From Candidatus Nitrospira nitrosa (lineage in GTDB: Bacteria; Nitrospirota; Nitrospiria; Nitrospirales; Nitrospiraceae), in NCBI RefSeq assembly GCF_001458735.1, contig NZ_CZQA01000009.1, forward strand, positions 372,001 through 436,000: a stretch of DNA of 64,000 bases, read 5' to 3'. Every line of letters begins with the position of its first letter. Position 1 is the stretch's first letter. A model generated the notes under the pieces. That model made no database searches. It worked only from the letters and a program-made list of their open reading frames with translations, and had not been told where the DNA came from. Both the position numbers and the translations under genes were made by a program. This document shows, piece by piece, positions 36,042-45,136 of the stretch.

Positions 36042-36076
36042 GCTTTCTCAATATCATCCAGAGAAACGGCTGTCAA
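36037..36076 (-). promoter_or_regulatory. Sigma70-like promoter overlapped by a Fur box, upstream of bfd
   Basis: TTGACA (36071-36076) and TATTGA (36048-36053) are spaced by 17 bases on the minus strand. GATATTGAGAAAGCGTATC (36037-36055) matches the 19-bp Fur consensus at 13 positions by hand count and covers the -10 element. Confidence 0.6.
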
Positions 36077-36143
36077 CTTCTTTTTCTGCATTGTGGCTCA
36101 CTGGTTTCAAGTGTATCTTCCGAGAGAGCCCGAGGAGTGAAGG

Positions 36144-37418
36144 TCAACGAATCAACAGAGTGTGTCGATTCACAGGCTTGGAGCAAGGATGTGCCTCTGC
36201 GCTTGGCCTACGGTTCTGCCGTCGATGCGCCTGCCGCTTGAGCCACCACACGCGCAACGCGGTGACGTACAGCACGAGGGGGATCAATCCAGCGAAGAAC
36301 ACAATCCAGCGGCCGATCATTCCGAACGCCTCGCCGTTATGCAGGGGAAAGAGCCAGGCCACAAAGGTGTGTCCCGCTGTGGACGTCCGCCAATCGCGCA
36401 CTTTGAGCACGGCCCCGCTGTATTGATCCAGCCAGACCATGCTGTTTCCCGCTGACTCGCGTACATCTCCGGGCCGATACATCATCATCTCGTACGCATC
36501 TACTGCCTCATGAGGAATGCCGATGTACGTGATCCGGCCATCCGGAAACAGGTGCTGGGCCAGTTTGACCGCTTGCTCGGCGGAAAGAGGAGGGGTCCCC
36601 GAGGCCGGATGGGACTGCACGGCCCCGTCCTCGTCTGATTCGTCGACCGGGGAAAACGCGGACACCAGCGGGATCACATAGCTCGGGAACGCCAAATACA
36701 CACCCGTGAACGCGAGCACGGTCAGTACGATCGCGCTGTATGCCCCAGTGACTTTGTGCCACTGATATTGTCGACGGATCCGGCTGCCGCCCGTGACGGG
36801 GAGAAACGCCTGCCGGACCTTCCCCGAACGAGGCCACCAAAGAAACAGGCCCGTGCCGATCGAGATTAAGAGCAAGATGGCGACACAACCCACAAGAGTC
36901 CGACCGAGTTCGTCGATCAATAAGGATTCATGCAACTCATAGATGAACGAGACAAGGTACGTGCCCCATTCGCGATCCCGACCTAAGACGGACCCGGCGT
37001 AGGGATCGATCGTGACCAGATACCACCGAAAATGGTCGAGCTTATCGGTCGGTACTTTGTGCCAAGCTCTCACCACCTCACGCTCATGAGCTGGCAACTC
37101 AAGGCTGTCCAACCAACCACCGGCAGGAACCGTGGCCTGCGCCGTCGCAACTACTTCGTTCAGGGGCTTGTGAGGGCCGGAGCCGCTCGTTGTGAGCTGG
37201 GCTGGATTTAGCCATTCGTCGATGGCTTTGTAGAACACCAGGAAACTGCCCGTGAGACTCATCAGGACGAACAGCGCCCCCCCGAACAGTCCAAGGTACA
37301 GATGTGTGCGTAACCAAACCCCTCTGAGAGAGCACCGAAGTATGGTTTGAACTGGAAGCGACACTTTACCCTCGCCCAGTGGAACTATTACCGTTGGAGT
37401 GCTCGATGCAGATGGCAT
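36144..37418 (-). CDS. PepSY-associated transmembrane protein (siderophore/iron reductase-type)
   Basis: The roughly 424-residue inner membrane protein has four membrane segments in the PepSY_TM arrangement: THLYLGLFGGALFVLMSLTGSFLVFY, then VGCVAILLLISIGTGLFLWWP, then AIVLTVLAFTGVYLAFP, then MIGRWIVFFAGLIPLVLYVTAL. Periplasmic loops lie between, and conserved histidines (THLYLG, ELHESLL, QWHKVTG, PLHNGEAFG) are likely haem or metal ligands. Relatives such as FpvG take part in reducing ferric siderophore in the periplasm, which fits this island. I preferred the ATG at 37418, which has AGGAAG upstream; a start at 37454 is possible. The gap 37419-37547 shows nothing else. Confidence 0.88.
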   Translation of the reverse strand: MPSASSTPTVIVPLGEGKVSLPVQTILRCSLRGVWLRTHLYLGLFGGALFVLMSLTGSFLVFYKAIDEWLNPAQLTTSGSGPHKPLNEVVATAQATVPAGGWLDSLELPAHEREVVRAWHKVPTDKLDHFRWYLVTIDPYAGSVLGRDREWGTYLVSFIYELHESLLIDELGRTLVGCVAILLLISIGTGLFLWWPRSGKVRQAFLPVTGGSRIRRQYQWHKVTGAYSAIVLTVLAFTGVYLAFPSYVIPLVSAFSPVDESDEDGAVQSHPASGTPPLSAEQAVKLAQHLFPDGRITYIGIPHEAVDAYEMMMYRPGDVRESAGNSMVWLDQYSGAVLKVRDWRTSTAGHTFVAWLFPLHNGEAFGMIGRWIVFFAGLIPLVLYVTALRVWWLKRQAHRRQNRRPSAEAHPCSKPVNRHTLLIR

Positions 37419-37547
37419 GGCGTTATCGCGCTTCCTCATGAACATAAGTCGCATCGCGATGGCAGAACGACAACGCCCACGAATCCAGCAATCACGCAGT
37501 CGGCTGTAGGCTAAGTTGGGAGATTGAACAATGCGTAGCTGAACAAC

Positions 37548-37733
37548 TTACTGACGGTCACCAGGATCCAGGCCAGCAGGCGGTATCCCTTGGATGGCTG
37601 AGTGATGAATGGCGACGAAGCGTCCGCATCGGGTGCACTTGATAACGAGGTCGTCCCCCTGCCAGCGCGCCACAAGCTTGCCGCACCGACATCGGACATC
37701 GACACTGGTCCTTACTGAGGCTCTCCCCCGCAT
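37548..37733 (-). CDS. Com-like zinc-ribbon protein, 61 residues
   Basis: ATG at 37733 follows GAGGAAGG at good spacing. The product contains CRCGKLVARWQGDDLVIKCT followed by RCGRFVAI, which is the CxC/CxxC zinc-ribbon pattern of the Mu-like translational regulator Com. Such short genes also occur outside phages. No other phage gene is near, so an adopted or remnant gene is possible. Its relation to iron uptake is unknown. Alternative frames over the same segment show no family features. Confidence 0.6.
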   Translation of the reverse strand: MRGRASVRTSVDVRCRCGKLVARWQGDDLVIKCTRCGRFVAIHHSAIQGIPPAGLDPGDRQ

Positions 37734-37825
37734 GGCACCTTCCTCGTTCTGACTGCCCTGCCCAGGACTCAACGTCTGATGATAGGTACAAACCCATCGA
37801 CTGCCCGCCCGGATGAACGCCGCGT

Positions 37826-38299
37826 CTACTTGAACGTGAGCTTCTTCAGCTCTGATGCTGCGAGTTCCACTTCTCCGAAATCAGATTGCCCCTTAAAGCT
37901 GCCTGCAATCGCCAAGACAAAGTCCCCGGTTTTTCCGTCCGCCAGCGTGATAGAGACATTGGGAAGCGAGCCGTTCCCTGATGGCTTGAGATCGATAAGC
38001 TTGATACTGTCGAATTTAATTTTAACCGTGGCGGTTCCCCGTTTAACGGGCACTTCTTTGAGTTCATGGGGAACGAATGCCGTCTCACTGATTTTCTCTT
38101 CCCAGTAGAAGATGACGTTTTTCAGATCCGTCTCAATACCCTTTGCATCTGTCGCAGAGGCATGAAAGACCTTGTCCGCTCTTCCGTCCGTTTTGTTCTG
38201 TGCCCAAGCCGAGCTACTCGGCATCCAGAGTGCTCCGATGACGAGCACGGCTTGAGCCGTATACGTTATTGTTCGTGTGATCGTCCTGCGATTCATCAT
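37826..38299 (-). CDS. Unrecognised periplasmic protein in the tonB operon
   Basis: The 157-residue product has a clear signal peptide (TYTAQAVLVIGALWMPSSSA, cleavage after AWA). The mature part looks beta-rich (VFHASATDAKGIETDLKNVI, TATVKIKFDSIKLIDLKPSG), lacks cysteines and has no family I can name. AAGGAG lies well placed before the paired ATGs. The gene starts 26 bp after tonB ends, so it is very likely co-transcribed with exbB-exbD-tonB. A periplasmic helper for the TonB system or for substrate handling is a reasonable guess only. Confidence 0.75.
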   Translation of the reverse strand: MMNRRTITRTITYTAQAVLVIGALWMPSSSAWAQNKTDGRADKVFHASATDAKGIETDLKNVIFYWEEKISETAFVPHELKEVPVKRGTATVKIKFDSIKLIDLKPSGNGSLPNVSITLADGKTGDFVLAIAGSFKGQSDFGEVELAASELKKLTFK

Positions 38300-38325
38300 C
38301 GTTCTCCTTAATTCAATCTCCCAGG

Positions 38326-39174
38326 CTATCCATCCAGTCGATAGCTGATGGGAATGAGGATTGTGATCTGTCGTTGACCGAGGGGGTGTTTAAGCCTCAG
38401 AGGTGAGGCCTTTTTCATCACTGCCATAGCCTCCTCATCCAAAACCGCCCGACCAGACGTTTCAGCAATCTGCACCCCCATCACCTCACCATCATCGCGA
38501 ATGACCGCCGACACCACGACCCTGCCTTCCCAATGATTCACTTTGGCAAGCGTCGGATATCGTTTCAGCTCTTCGATCTTGTTCCACAGCGTTTCTGTGA
38601 GCCAGCCGAAATCGGCCCGCGTTTCCCGATGTACCACCTGCCGATGCTCTACCTGCCGATACTCGGTCCGTGAGGCGACTGATTCAATGGGCGTGGGCGC
38701 TTCGGTCACGAGTTGCTCTAACGAATCGACCGGTGTCTCTACTACAGATGACGAGGTTACCGGTTCACTCACTGTTGATGCCACGGTGGCATACTCCATG
38801 ACCGGCTCGGCATTCGTCACCACATCCTTCACCACCTGGGTCGTTTCCAGAGAAGCCGGTATGTCCTGATGCGTCTGCGATATCGGCTGTTCTGTTGCGA
38901 CTTGCTTGATCTGCCGAAGGGGCGGATTCGGTCTGACAGTGGGGGGAGTTGGTTGCATAATCGGCTCAGCCGGCTGAGCTTCCGTCTGTGCCGGCGATTC
39001 CACCATGGCAATGTCCCATTGGAACAATGAGGGGGGAGGCGGTTGCTCGATCGCCCCCATCACAAACAATGACCCCGCGATTCCTAAGCCATGCACAAGC
39101 GTAGACACCACCCATCCGCGTGCTCGATCGAATACCGAACCTGTGTTCCTAAGATCGACGGTCGGGGTCGTCAT
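38326..39174 (-). CDS. tonB: TonB energy-transducing protein
   Basis: The 282-residue product has an N-terminal membrane anchor (VVSTLVHGLGIAGSLFVMGA), a proline-rich spacer (QPPPPSLFQWD to NPPLRQI) that continues as an acidic, Val/Thr/Glu-rich stretch, and a C-terminal TonB domain (YPTLAKVNHWEGRVVVSAVI, SGRAVLDEEAMAVMKKASP). It couples the proton motive force through ExbB/ExbD to the outer-membrane receptor. The start overlaps the exbD stop as ATGA. It is linked to the receptor both by position and by the shared promoter motif. Confidence 0.95.
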   Translation of the reverse strand: MTTPTVDLRNTGSVFDRARGWVVSTLVHGLGIAGSLFVMGAIEQPPPPSLFQWDIAMVESPAQTEAQPAEPIMQPTPPTVRPNPPLRQIKQVATEQPISQTHQDIPASLETTQVVKDVVTNAEPVMEYATVASTVSEPVTSSSVVETPVDSLEQLVTEAPTPIESVASRTEYRQVEHRQVVHRETRADFGWLTETLWNKIEELKRYPTLAKVNHWEGRVVVSAVIRDDGEVMGVQIAETSGRAVLDEEAMAVMKKASPLRLKHPLGQRQITILIPISYRLDG

Positions 39175-39545
39175 GAGCGGAGCACCTCTAAACTCACCTG
39201 GCGAAATCCCAGCCCCCTTACTTCATCGACCACCGCCACAAACCGTTCCAAGACAGTCACACGATCGGCCCGAAGCACCACGGCAGACTCGCGCGGATGC
39301 CCATTCAAAGCCGTCGAGAGGCCGTCCTCCCGAATGGCTTGATCATTCACAAACAGTTTCCCATCGGCAGTCAGAGTTATCATCAGTGGAACATCCTTAT
39401 GATCGGTCACCTCTTTTGCCTTCGCCAATTCAACCGGCACCTGCCCAGTTGAAATGAAGGTCGCCGTGGTTAGAACAATAACTAGGAGGACCAGCATCAC
39501 ATCCACGAGAGGGATGACATTGATCTGGTTCAGCTCACGTTCCAT
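39171..39545 (-). CDS. exbD: ExbD biopolymer transport protein
   Basis: The 124-residue product has the typical ExbD opening with one membrane helix, INVIPLVDVMLVLLVIVLTT, including the conserved proton-path Asp in PLVDVML, then a periplasmic domain with PLMITLTADGKLFVNDQ and VVLRADRVTVLERFV. The ATG at 39545 lies within the last codons of exbB (11-bp overlap), with AAGGTG upstream; a longer frame has no good start. ExbB, ExbD and TonB genes overlap in a row, a compact operon. Confidence 0.95.
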   Translation of the reverse strand: MERELNQINVIPLVDVMLVLLVIVLTTATFISTGQVPVELAKAKEVTDHKDVPLMITLTADGKLFVNDQAIREDGLSTALNGHPRESAVVLRADRVTVLERFVAVVDEVRGLGFRQVSLEVLRS

Positions 39546-39960
39546 GCTGCACCTTGTACAGGATAAGCAGTTCTGAGACACGGCGTCTGAGGATGTTGTT
39601 CAGTACGACACACGGAATCGCCACCAGCAGCCCGATGGCTGTCGCCTTGAGCGCCAGGCTCAACCCGACCATAATCGCACCGACCGCCATCGTTCCCGAT
39701 GTCCCCATCGTATGAAACGTCAACATGATGCCCAACACGGTGCCAAGTAGCCCAATGTACGGGGCATTGGCAGCAACCGTTCCTATGACGACCAGTCGTT
39801 TCGTCAATGCCATTTCCAATAGCTGAATGTTGTCGAACTCATTCGGCGTCACCCGCCGATAGTAGAGCCACCGCTCTACTGCAACGGCGAGCGCCCACAG
39901 GCTCAACACCGCTAACAGCCCGATAATCCCGTAGTCCACCAGGTTCTTGAGTGCATCCAT
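39535..39960 (-). CDS. exbB: ExbB/TolQ-family proton channel protein
   Basis: The 141-residue product has three membrane helices: GIIGLLAVLSLWALAVAVER at the N terminus, a second at about 66-85 (NAPYIGLLGTVLGIMLTFHT) and a third (LALKATAIGLLVAIPCVVLN). The conserved TVLGI and ATAIGLLVAIP motifs are those of the MotA/TolQ/ExbB family. It is shorter than E. coli ExbB (about 244) but such short forms are common. AGGGAATG precedes the ATG. It leads the exbB-exbD-tonB operon, with a FecI-type promoter about 150 bases upstream. Confidence 0.93.
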   Translation of the reverse strand: MDALKNLVDYGIIGLLAVLSLWALAVAVERWLYYRRVTPNEFDNIQLLEMALTKRLVVIGTVAANAPYIGLLGTVLGIMLTFHTMGTSGTMAVGAIMVGLSLALKATAIGLLVAIPCVVLNNILRRRVSELLILYKVQHGT

Positions 39961-40111
39961 CTTGTCATTCCCTATTTATGGATCAGCGAATAATCAGCCG
40001 GTCCCCCCCTTTTCAAGGCACATATCGGGAGTCATCAGCACGGTATACATGGGCGCTCTAGCAGACGCCTCCATGCGAGACCGATTGGAGACCAACAGAT
40101 ATGGTTATGTG

Positions 40112-40129
40112 TGAGACGAATTCGTCTCA
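40112..40129. repeat. Perfect 18-bp palindrome overlapping the exbB promoter
   Basis: TGAGACGAATTCGTCTCA is identical to its reverse complement. It covers the CGTCT element of the ECF-like promoter, so it could be an operator. It has no U-tract, which argues against a terminator for the TolC gene upstream. Confidence 0.8.
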
Positions 40130-40142
40130 TTCATCCCTCACC
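40114..40142 (-). promoter_or_regulatory. Putative FecI-type ECF promoter of exbB-exbD-tonB
   Basis: On the minus strand it reads GGTGAGG, 17 bases, CGTCT, as at three other sites in the window. The predicted transcript start is near 40105, about 145 bases ahead of exbB. The gap 39961-40213 holds no gene. Confidence 0.6.
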
Positions 40143-40213
40143 CTTCATCTGGAATCTTTTTACTCTCCCTGAAGGGTCGATTCCGCTAATCCCTGGTAGG
40201 CATGCTGAGTGGT

Positions 40214-41776
40214 TTACGACAATTCGAGATGATAACGGTCCAAGGTCGTAGCTTTCTGCCGCTCTAGGTTGGAGATCGATTTATTGTAATCCACAACGGC
40301 CCGTAGCTCGTTCCCCTGCGCCGTCGCGAGATCCCGTTGAAAATCGAGCACAAACCTGGTGGTGCTCAACCCTACGCGTAGCCGTTCCTGCTCGGTTTGC
40401 AGTTGTTTCTCAGCCAAAATCCGCGCTGAGCGAGTCGTTTCGATGCGCTTGAAGTCGGTTTGCACCCGCCGCACCGCCTCACGCACCACTAAAATGATTT
40501 GATGGCGGACACGTTCCAGGGAGGCTTCGGCATTCTTGGCCTCCAATTGGCGCTTATTGTACGTACTGATGGCGGAGCGGTTGCCGAGCGGATAGCTGAA
40601 CACCAGCCCTGCCCCGTAGTTATAGAAATCGCCGCTGAAGTTTCTGGCGAACGAATTGCCGAAGTCACTCCCTAATCCGGAAAGTCCAACAGTTCCCTGA
40701 ACAGAAAGTGTGGGCAGCAATTGGTTGCGGGCGAATTTCCTATTCAACTCGCTGGACTCAATATTTTTTTTAGCCTGTGCAATTTCTGGCCGCTGTTCGA
40801 TTGCGGTCTCGATGGCTTCTTCGAGACTGAGCGTCTCCATAAAGGTGATAGGCGCGTCCAGTGGCATGAGGCGGACTGTTTGCCGCAGCTCAGCTTCACC
40901 GGGATTGAGTAGTGTCCGCAACTGGTCTTCCTCATCCCGGATAGCTTTTTCAGCTACCAATACCTGCTCCACTCGTGATGCAACAGCTGCCTCGGCTTGG
41001 AGCACATCAACGACCGACATCACTCCGGCTTTGGCCTTGATGCGGTTTGTGGCCAATAGCTCCTCAGCGGCCTTCAACGCAGCTTGGGCGACTTTCACAT
41101 TTTCTCTCGCATACACCAGCTCCCAATAGTTCTGCTCGACCGAGGCGATCACGGTCAGGACTTGATCTCGGAAAACGTGCTGCTCGACGACCGCGTTGTT
41201 TTGGGCGACCTTGATAAAGGTCTGATTGATCCCGATCCCGGCATTCTTCAGTAACGGCTGAGTGAGACTAAACGAGAGGCCACCGGTCCAGGCGGGATTA
41301 AATAGAAAGCCCTCAGCGAGATCTTGGTTCACGCTGTTGCGAGCGGGATTATAGTTCACACCAACATTGCCGCCTGTCACGAGGTTTGTCGAAGCATCCA
41401 CGATCACAGCATGATTGCGCTGGTCAAACCTCGTGATCTGGTTCAGGAGATTTCCGGTCGCTCCGAAGACAGGTCGCTCAAGAGGATCGACCGTCCGGAG
41501 ATACCGGCCATTCACGCTCATCGTGGGATCAAACCTCGCTTGTTCGATCACAATGTCGGCCAACCGGCTTTCTTTCGTGTGACGGCTGATACTGATATCA
41601 AGATTGTGCTGCAAAGCGCGAACGGCTGCTTCTGCTAGAGAGATCTGTTCATGACGTTCCGAAAGCGTCGGTTTGGTAATATCTAGACTCCAACTCGAGG
41701 TTGGAACCAGCAGGACCCACAGACTGGCGATGATGATCGCCCCATACGGACGATGAACGGTCCATTCACGCCCCAT
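40214..41776 (-). CDS. TolC-family outer membrane efflux protein
   Basis: The 520-residue product has a signal peptide ending near SSWSLD and two outer membrane efflux (OEP) repeats with long helices (SLAEAAVRALQHNLDISISR, RENVKVAQAALKAAEELLAT, SLEEAIETAIEQRPEIAQAK). It should form the outer-membrane exit duct for the adjacent RND pump. The ATG at 41776 follows GAGGGGAATG; a GTG directly before it is less likely. The RND gene ends 241 bp upstream, and that gap (41777-42017) shows no gene or clear promoter, so the three pump genes may share one transcript. Confidence 0.9.
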   Translation of the reverse strand: MGREWTVHRPYGAIIIASLWVLLVPTSSWSLDITKPTLSERHEQISLAEAAVRALQHNLDISISRHTKESRLADIVIEQARFDPTMSVNGRYLRTVDPLERPVFGATGNLLNQITRFDQRNHAVIVDASTNLVTGGNVGVNYNPARNSVNQDLAEGFLFNPAWTGGLSFSLTQPLLKNAGIGINQTFIKVAQNNAVVEQHVFRDQVLTVIASVEQNYWELVYARENVKVAQAALKAAEELLATNRIKAKAGVMSVVDVLQAEAAVASRVEQVLVAEKAIRDEEDQLRTLLNPGEAELRQTVRLMPLDAPITFMETLSLEEAIETAIEQRPEIAQAKKNIESSELNRKFARNQLLPTLSVQGTVGLSGLGSDFGNSFARNFSGDFYNYGAGLVFSYPLGNRSAISTYNKRQLEAKNAEASLERVRHQIILVVREAVRRVQTDFKRIETTRSARILAEKQLQTEQERLRVGLSTTRFVLDFQRDLATAQGNELRAVVDYNKSISNLERQKATTLDRYHLELS

Positions 41777-42017
41777 CACATTCCCCTCATAGACGAGTGT
41801 GAATCACCAGCAAATCAACTTGCCAAACAAGACGACAGAAATGCTTGCTGCCGCGTACTCATCATTCAGCCTTACCCAATTAAGACGGAATAGCCTGGCT
41901 TTGTCCCCACACCAGCGAGGAGTGCTATGTCTGTTGAGCATCGCAAATCGAGGGAATGATGGGAGGGACCTCGCAACCACAGGTAAACATGTACTATACG
42001 TGCCCATGCCGAAAAGC

Positions 42018-45000
42018 CTAGGCTCCTGCTCGGGAGACATCAGAATTCTTGCCTCGGCCCGTTAGGATCGCATAGCCTGCCGGCACCAGGAAGAGCGTCA
42101 CGAGAGTGGATACTACTAACCCGCCGATAATCACGACCCCGATCTGACGACGACCCACTGCTCCCGCGCCAGTAGCCATGGCTAACGGCAAGGCTCCGAG
42201 GATCGTTGCACAAGTCGTCATCAGGATCGGGCGAAGGCGTACCACAGCGGCTTCAGTGACCGCCTGACACACGTCGGCTCCCCGTTCACGAAGCTGATTG
42301 GCGAATTCCACGATAAGAATCGCGTTCTTTGTGACCAGCCCGATCAGAATCACCAGTCCGATTTGACTATAAATGGTGAGGGTCCCGTCGATCGCGACCA
42401 AGGAGAGCACCGCCCCCGATACAGCCGGTGGTACGGCCAACAGAATGATCCATGGATGCCGAAAGCTTTCAAACTGCGCTGCGAGCACCAGGAAGATGAC
42501 CGCCAACGCCAATGCGAAAGTCAGAGACAAGTTTCGATTGCTTTCCGTGAAAGTCTTGGATTCTCCGGCATAGGCGGTCCGCATCCCGGGCTTGATGATC
42601 GCCTTCGATGTTTCATCCAGATAGTTCAAGGCCTGTCCAAGCGTGAACCCATCGGCCAATCCCGCACTAATCGTGACGGCGCGCATGCGATCGACATGGT
42701 TCAACGCTTCCGGGGCCGGTATTTCCTTGATCGTCACAATATTGTTGAGCTGGACCAATGCCCCGTCATTCCCCCGCACATAGAGCTGAGCAATGTCCGA
42801 CGGTTTCTCGCGATGTCGATCGTCGACTTTCACGATCACCTTGTATTGCCGACCATTCTGCAAGAACGTATTCACCGGTCTTCCGCTGAGCAAGGTCTCC
42901 AATGTCCGACCGATGGAGGCAACGGACACGCCAAGATCAGCGCTCTTGTCGCGATGCGTTTCCACGGTCAGATGCGGCGTACTTAACGCCACATCCATTC
43001 CAGGTGCCACGAACCCTGGGTGTTTCGCCAATCGTGCCACAAGTTCGTCGGCAACCTGCTGCAGTTCTCGATAGTCCAATCCCCCCAGGACGAACTGCAC
43101 CGGGGACTTCTCCACCCAATCTCCTATGGAGGAAGGATTGAGGAGGTAGGCTCTGACCCCGGTCAGCGTACCGAGTTTGTGGTTCAGATCTGCGACGATC
43201 TCCTGCTGACTTTTCGTACGGTCCTTCCAATCATTCAACGTCACCCAACTCTCGGCACGGTTGACCCTTGTCGGACGATCGCCGAGAGCCACCATCGTAT
43301 ACGTGTGGGCAATCTCCGGAACAGCCTGAAGCAGCGTTTCTAACTCTTTCGCGTAGGTGTCGGTATAACGAAGCGTGGCACCCTGCGGCGCGGTGAGAAA
43401 GCTAGAAAACCATCCCACGTCTTCCAGCGGCGCCAGTTCGGACTGAAGTCGGGTGAAGAGGACGAGACTCGCCATACTGGCTGTGACAGCTACGATCACG
43501 ACTACCGTTTTCGCATTGATGGCCCATTCAATCCCCCGCCGGTAGTGTTGGGTCACCGCATCCGCAAGCCCTGCAGCGAATTGGTGGTGAGTGGACCGTC
43601 CACTGTCTTGGCAAAGGAGGCGCCCACACATCATCGGCGTGAGGGTCAGGGCCACGAAACCAGACAAGAGCACCGCAGAGGCGATCGCGATGGCCAATTC
43701 TGCAAAGAGCTTCCCGATGAGGTCGCTCAGAAAGGCGATGGGGATGAAGACGGTCACCAGTGAAATTGTCGTTGCGATGACGGCGAAGGCGATTTCGTTG
43801 GTTCCCTCGACGGCGGCTCGTAAGGGTGGCATGCCGGCGACGATCCGTCGATGAATATTTTCAAGGACAATGACGGCATCATCCACCACCAGACCGACGG
43901 CAAGCACAAGTCCCAACAGGGTCAACACGTTCAGCGAACACCTGCTCACCGCCATGATCGTACACGTCCCGATAATTGAGGTTGGGATTGCGACCACCGG
44001 TATGCACGTCGCCCGAAAGCTTCCCAGAAAACAAAAGATCACCAATACGACAAGGAACAGCGACAGACCCAGCGCCTCGTACACTTCCTTTAACGACCGT
44101 TCGATCGGTGTCGAACTGTCCCACGCCAGCGTCAGATCCATCCCCTTCGGTAACCCTGCCGCAATGGACGGAAGATGCTCTCTGACCGCACGCACGACGG
44201 CCAACGTGTCCGCCTTAGACTGACGAGACACGGAAATCCCCAGCGATGACTTGCCGTTGAATCGCACCAACTTGCGAGTATCCTCCGCACCCAGTTCCAC
44301 ATGCGCGATATCTTCCAGGCGAACAGGGTATCCGTCACGGTAGGCCACGATCAGCGATTCGAATTGCTTGGGAGTCTGTAAGGTCCCGTTGAGAGAGACG
44401 CTGAACTCCATCTGGTGGCTTTCTATCCTGCCAGCTGGGAGCGATACATTCTGATTGCGGATCGCATCTTCCACATTTTCAACGGTCAGGCGGCGAGCCG
44501 CCAGACGATCGGGATCCAGCCAAATCCTCATGGCATAGCGCCGCTCCCCGTCGAGATAGGTCGATGACACGCCAGGAATCATGGCCAACTGCGTTTTGAT
44601 GAATCGATCGGCGATATCAGAGAGCTCTAGTTCCGAATGGTGGCTGCTGGACACTGCGAGCCATAAGACTTCGGTATTCTCCGCGGCCGCCTTTTCAACA
44701 TGAGGCTCAAGAATTCCCAACGGCAATACCGGACGAACTTGCGAAACTCGATCACGGACATCGTTGGTTGCACCGTCCAGATCTCTCCCTAGCTCAAATT
44801 CCATCGTGATCGAGGAGACTTCTGCCCGGCTGGCAGAGCTGATCGTCCGAAGCCCTTGAATCCCGCTGAGTGCATCCTCAAGCGGTGTGGTCACGTCTGC
44901 TTCCAGCACGGAGACACTGGCCCCCGGATAGACGGTTCGGACTGAGACGATCGGCGGCTTGATGTCGGGATACTCACGAACGGGTAATCGTAGGAAATTC

Positions 45001-45080
45001 AAGATCCCGAACAACACCAGGAGCAGCGTCATCACAATCGCGAATACCGGTCGCTGAATACAGGTCTCGGACAGACGCAT
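42018..45080 (-). CDS. RND-family efflux transporter, inner membrane component
   Basis: The roughly 1020-residue protein has the AcrB-like layout: N-terminal helix (PVFAIVMTLLLVLFGILNFL), large periplasmic domain (YPDIKPPIVSVRTVYPGAS), helices 2-6 including the proton-relay region GLVLAVGLVVDDAVIVLENI, a second periplasmic domain, and the C-terminal helix bundle (GLVILIGLVTKNAILIVEFA). The paired Asp in VVDDAVIV is present. The ATG at 45080 gives the standard start MRLSETCIQRPVFA; a TTG 15 codons upstream is an alternative. The pump could export the siderophore or recycle it from the periplasm, inferred from the promoter it shares with the biosynthetic genes. Confidence 0.95.
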   Translation of the reverse strand: MRLSETCIQRPVFAIVMTLLLVLFGILNFLRLPVREYPDIKPPIVSVRTVYPGASVSVLEADVTTPLEDALSGIQGLRTISSASRAEVSSITMEFELGRDLDGATNDVRDRVSQVRPVLPLGILEPHVEKAAAENTEVLWLAVSSSHHSELELSDIADRFIKTQLAMIPGVSSTYLDGERRYAMRIWLDPDRLAARRLTVENVEDAIRNQNVSLPAGRIESHQMEFSVSLNGTLQTPKQFESLIVAYRDGYPVRLEDIAHVELGAEDTRKLVRFNGKSSLGISVSRQSKADTLAVVRAVREHLPSIAAGLPKGMDLTLAWDSSTPIERSLKEVYEALGLSLFLVVLVIFCFLGSFRATCIPVVAIPTSIIGTCTIMAVSRCSLNVLTLLGLVLAVGLVVDDAVIVLENIHRRIVAGMPPLRAAVEGTNEIAFAVIATTISLVTVFIPIAFLSDLIGKLFAELAIAIASAVLLSGFVALTLTPMMCGRLLCQDSGRSTHHQFAAGLADAVTQHYRRGIEWAINAKTVVVIVAVTASMASLVLFTRLQSELAPLEDVGWFSSFLTAPQGATLRYTDTYAKELETLLQAVPEIAHTYTMVALGDRPTRVNRAESWVTLNDWKDRTKSQQEIVADLNHKLGTLTGVRAYLLNPSSIGDWVEKSPVQFVLGGLDYRELQQVADELVARLAKHPGFVAPGMDVALSTPHLTVETHRDKSADLGVSVASIGRTLETLLSGRPVNTFLQNGRQYKVIVKVDDRHREKPSDIAQLYVRGNDGALVQLNNIVTIKEIPAPEALNHVDRMRAVTISAGLADGFTLGQALNYLDETSKAIIKPGMRTAYAGESKTFTESNRNLSLTFALALAVIFLVLAAQFESFRHPWIILLAVPPAVSGAVLSLVAIDGTLTIYSQIGLVILIGLVTKNAILIVEFANQLRERGADVCQAVTEAAVVRLRPILMTTCATILGALPLAMATGAGAVGRRQIGVVIIGGLVVSTLVTLFLVPAGYAILTGRGKNSDVSRAGA

Positions 45081-45136
45081 GTTTACTCGTGACGAAACAA
45101 GGACGGCACACTCACGCCGGAGCAATCGCCCGGCTG

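Noticed and set aside
35846-36091. 81-codon minus-strand frame upstream of bfd
   Set aside because: It runs through the promoter, the hairpin and into bfd in another frame, and has no ribosome site at its ATG.
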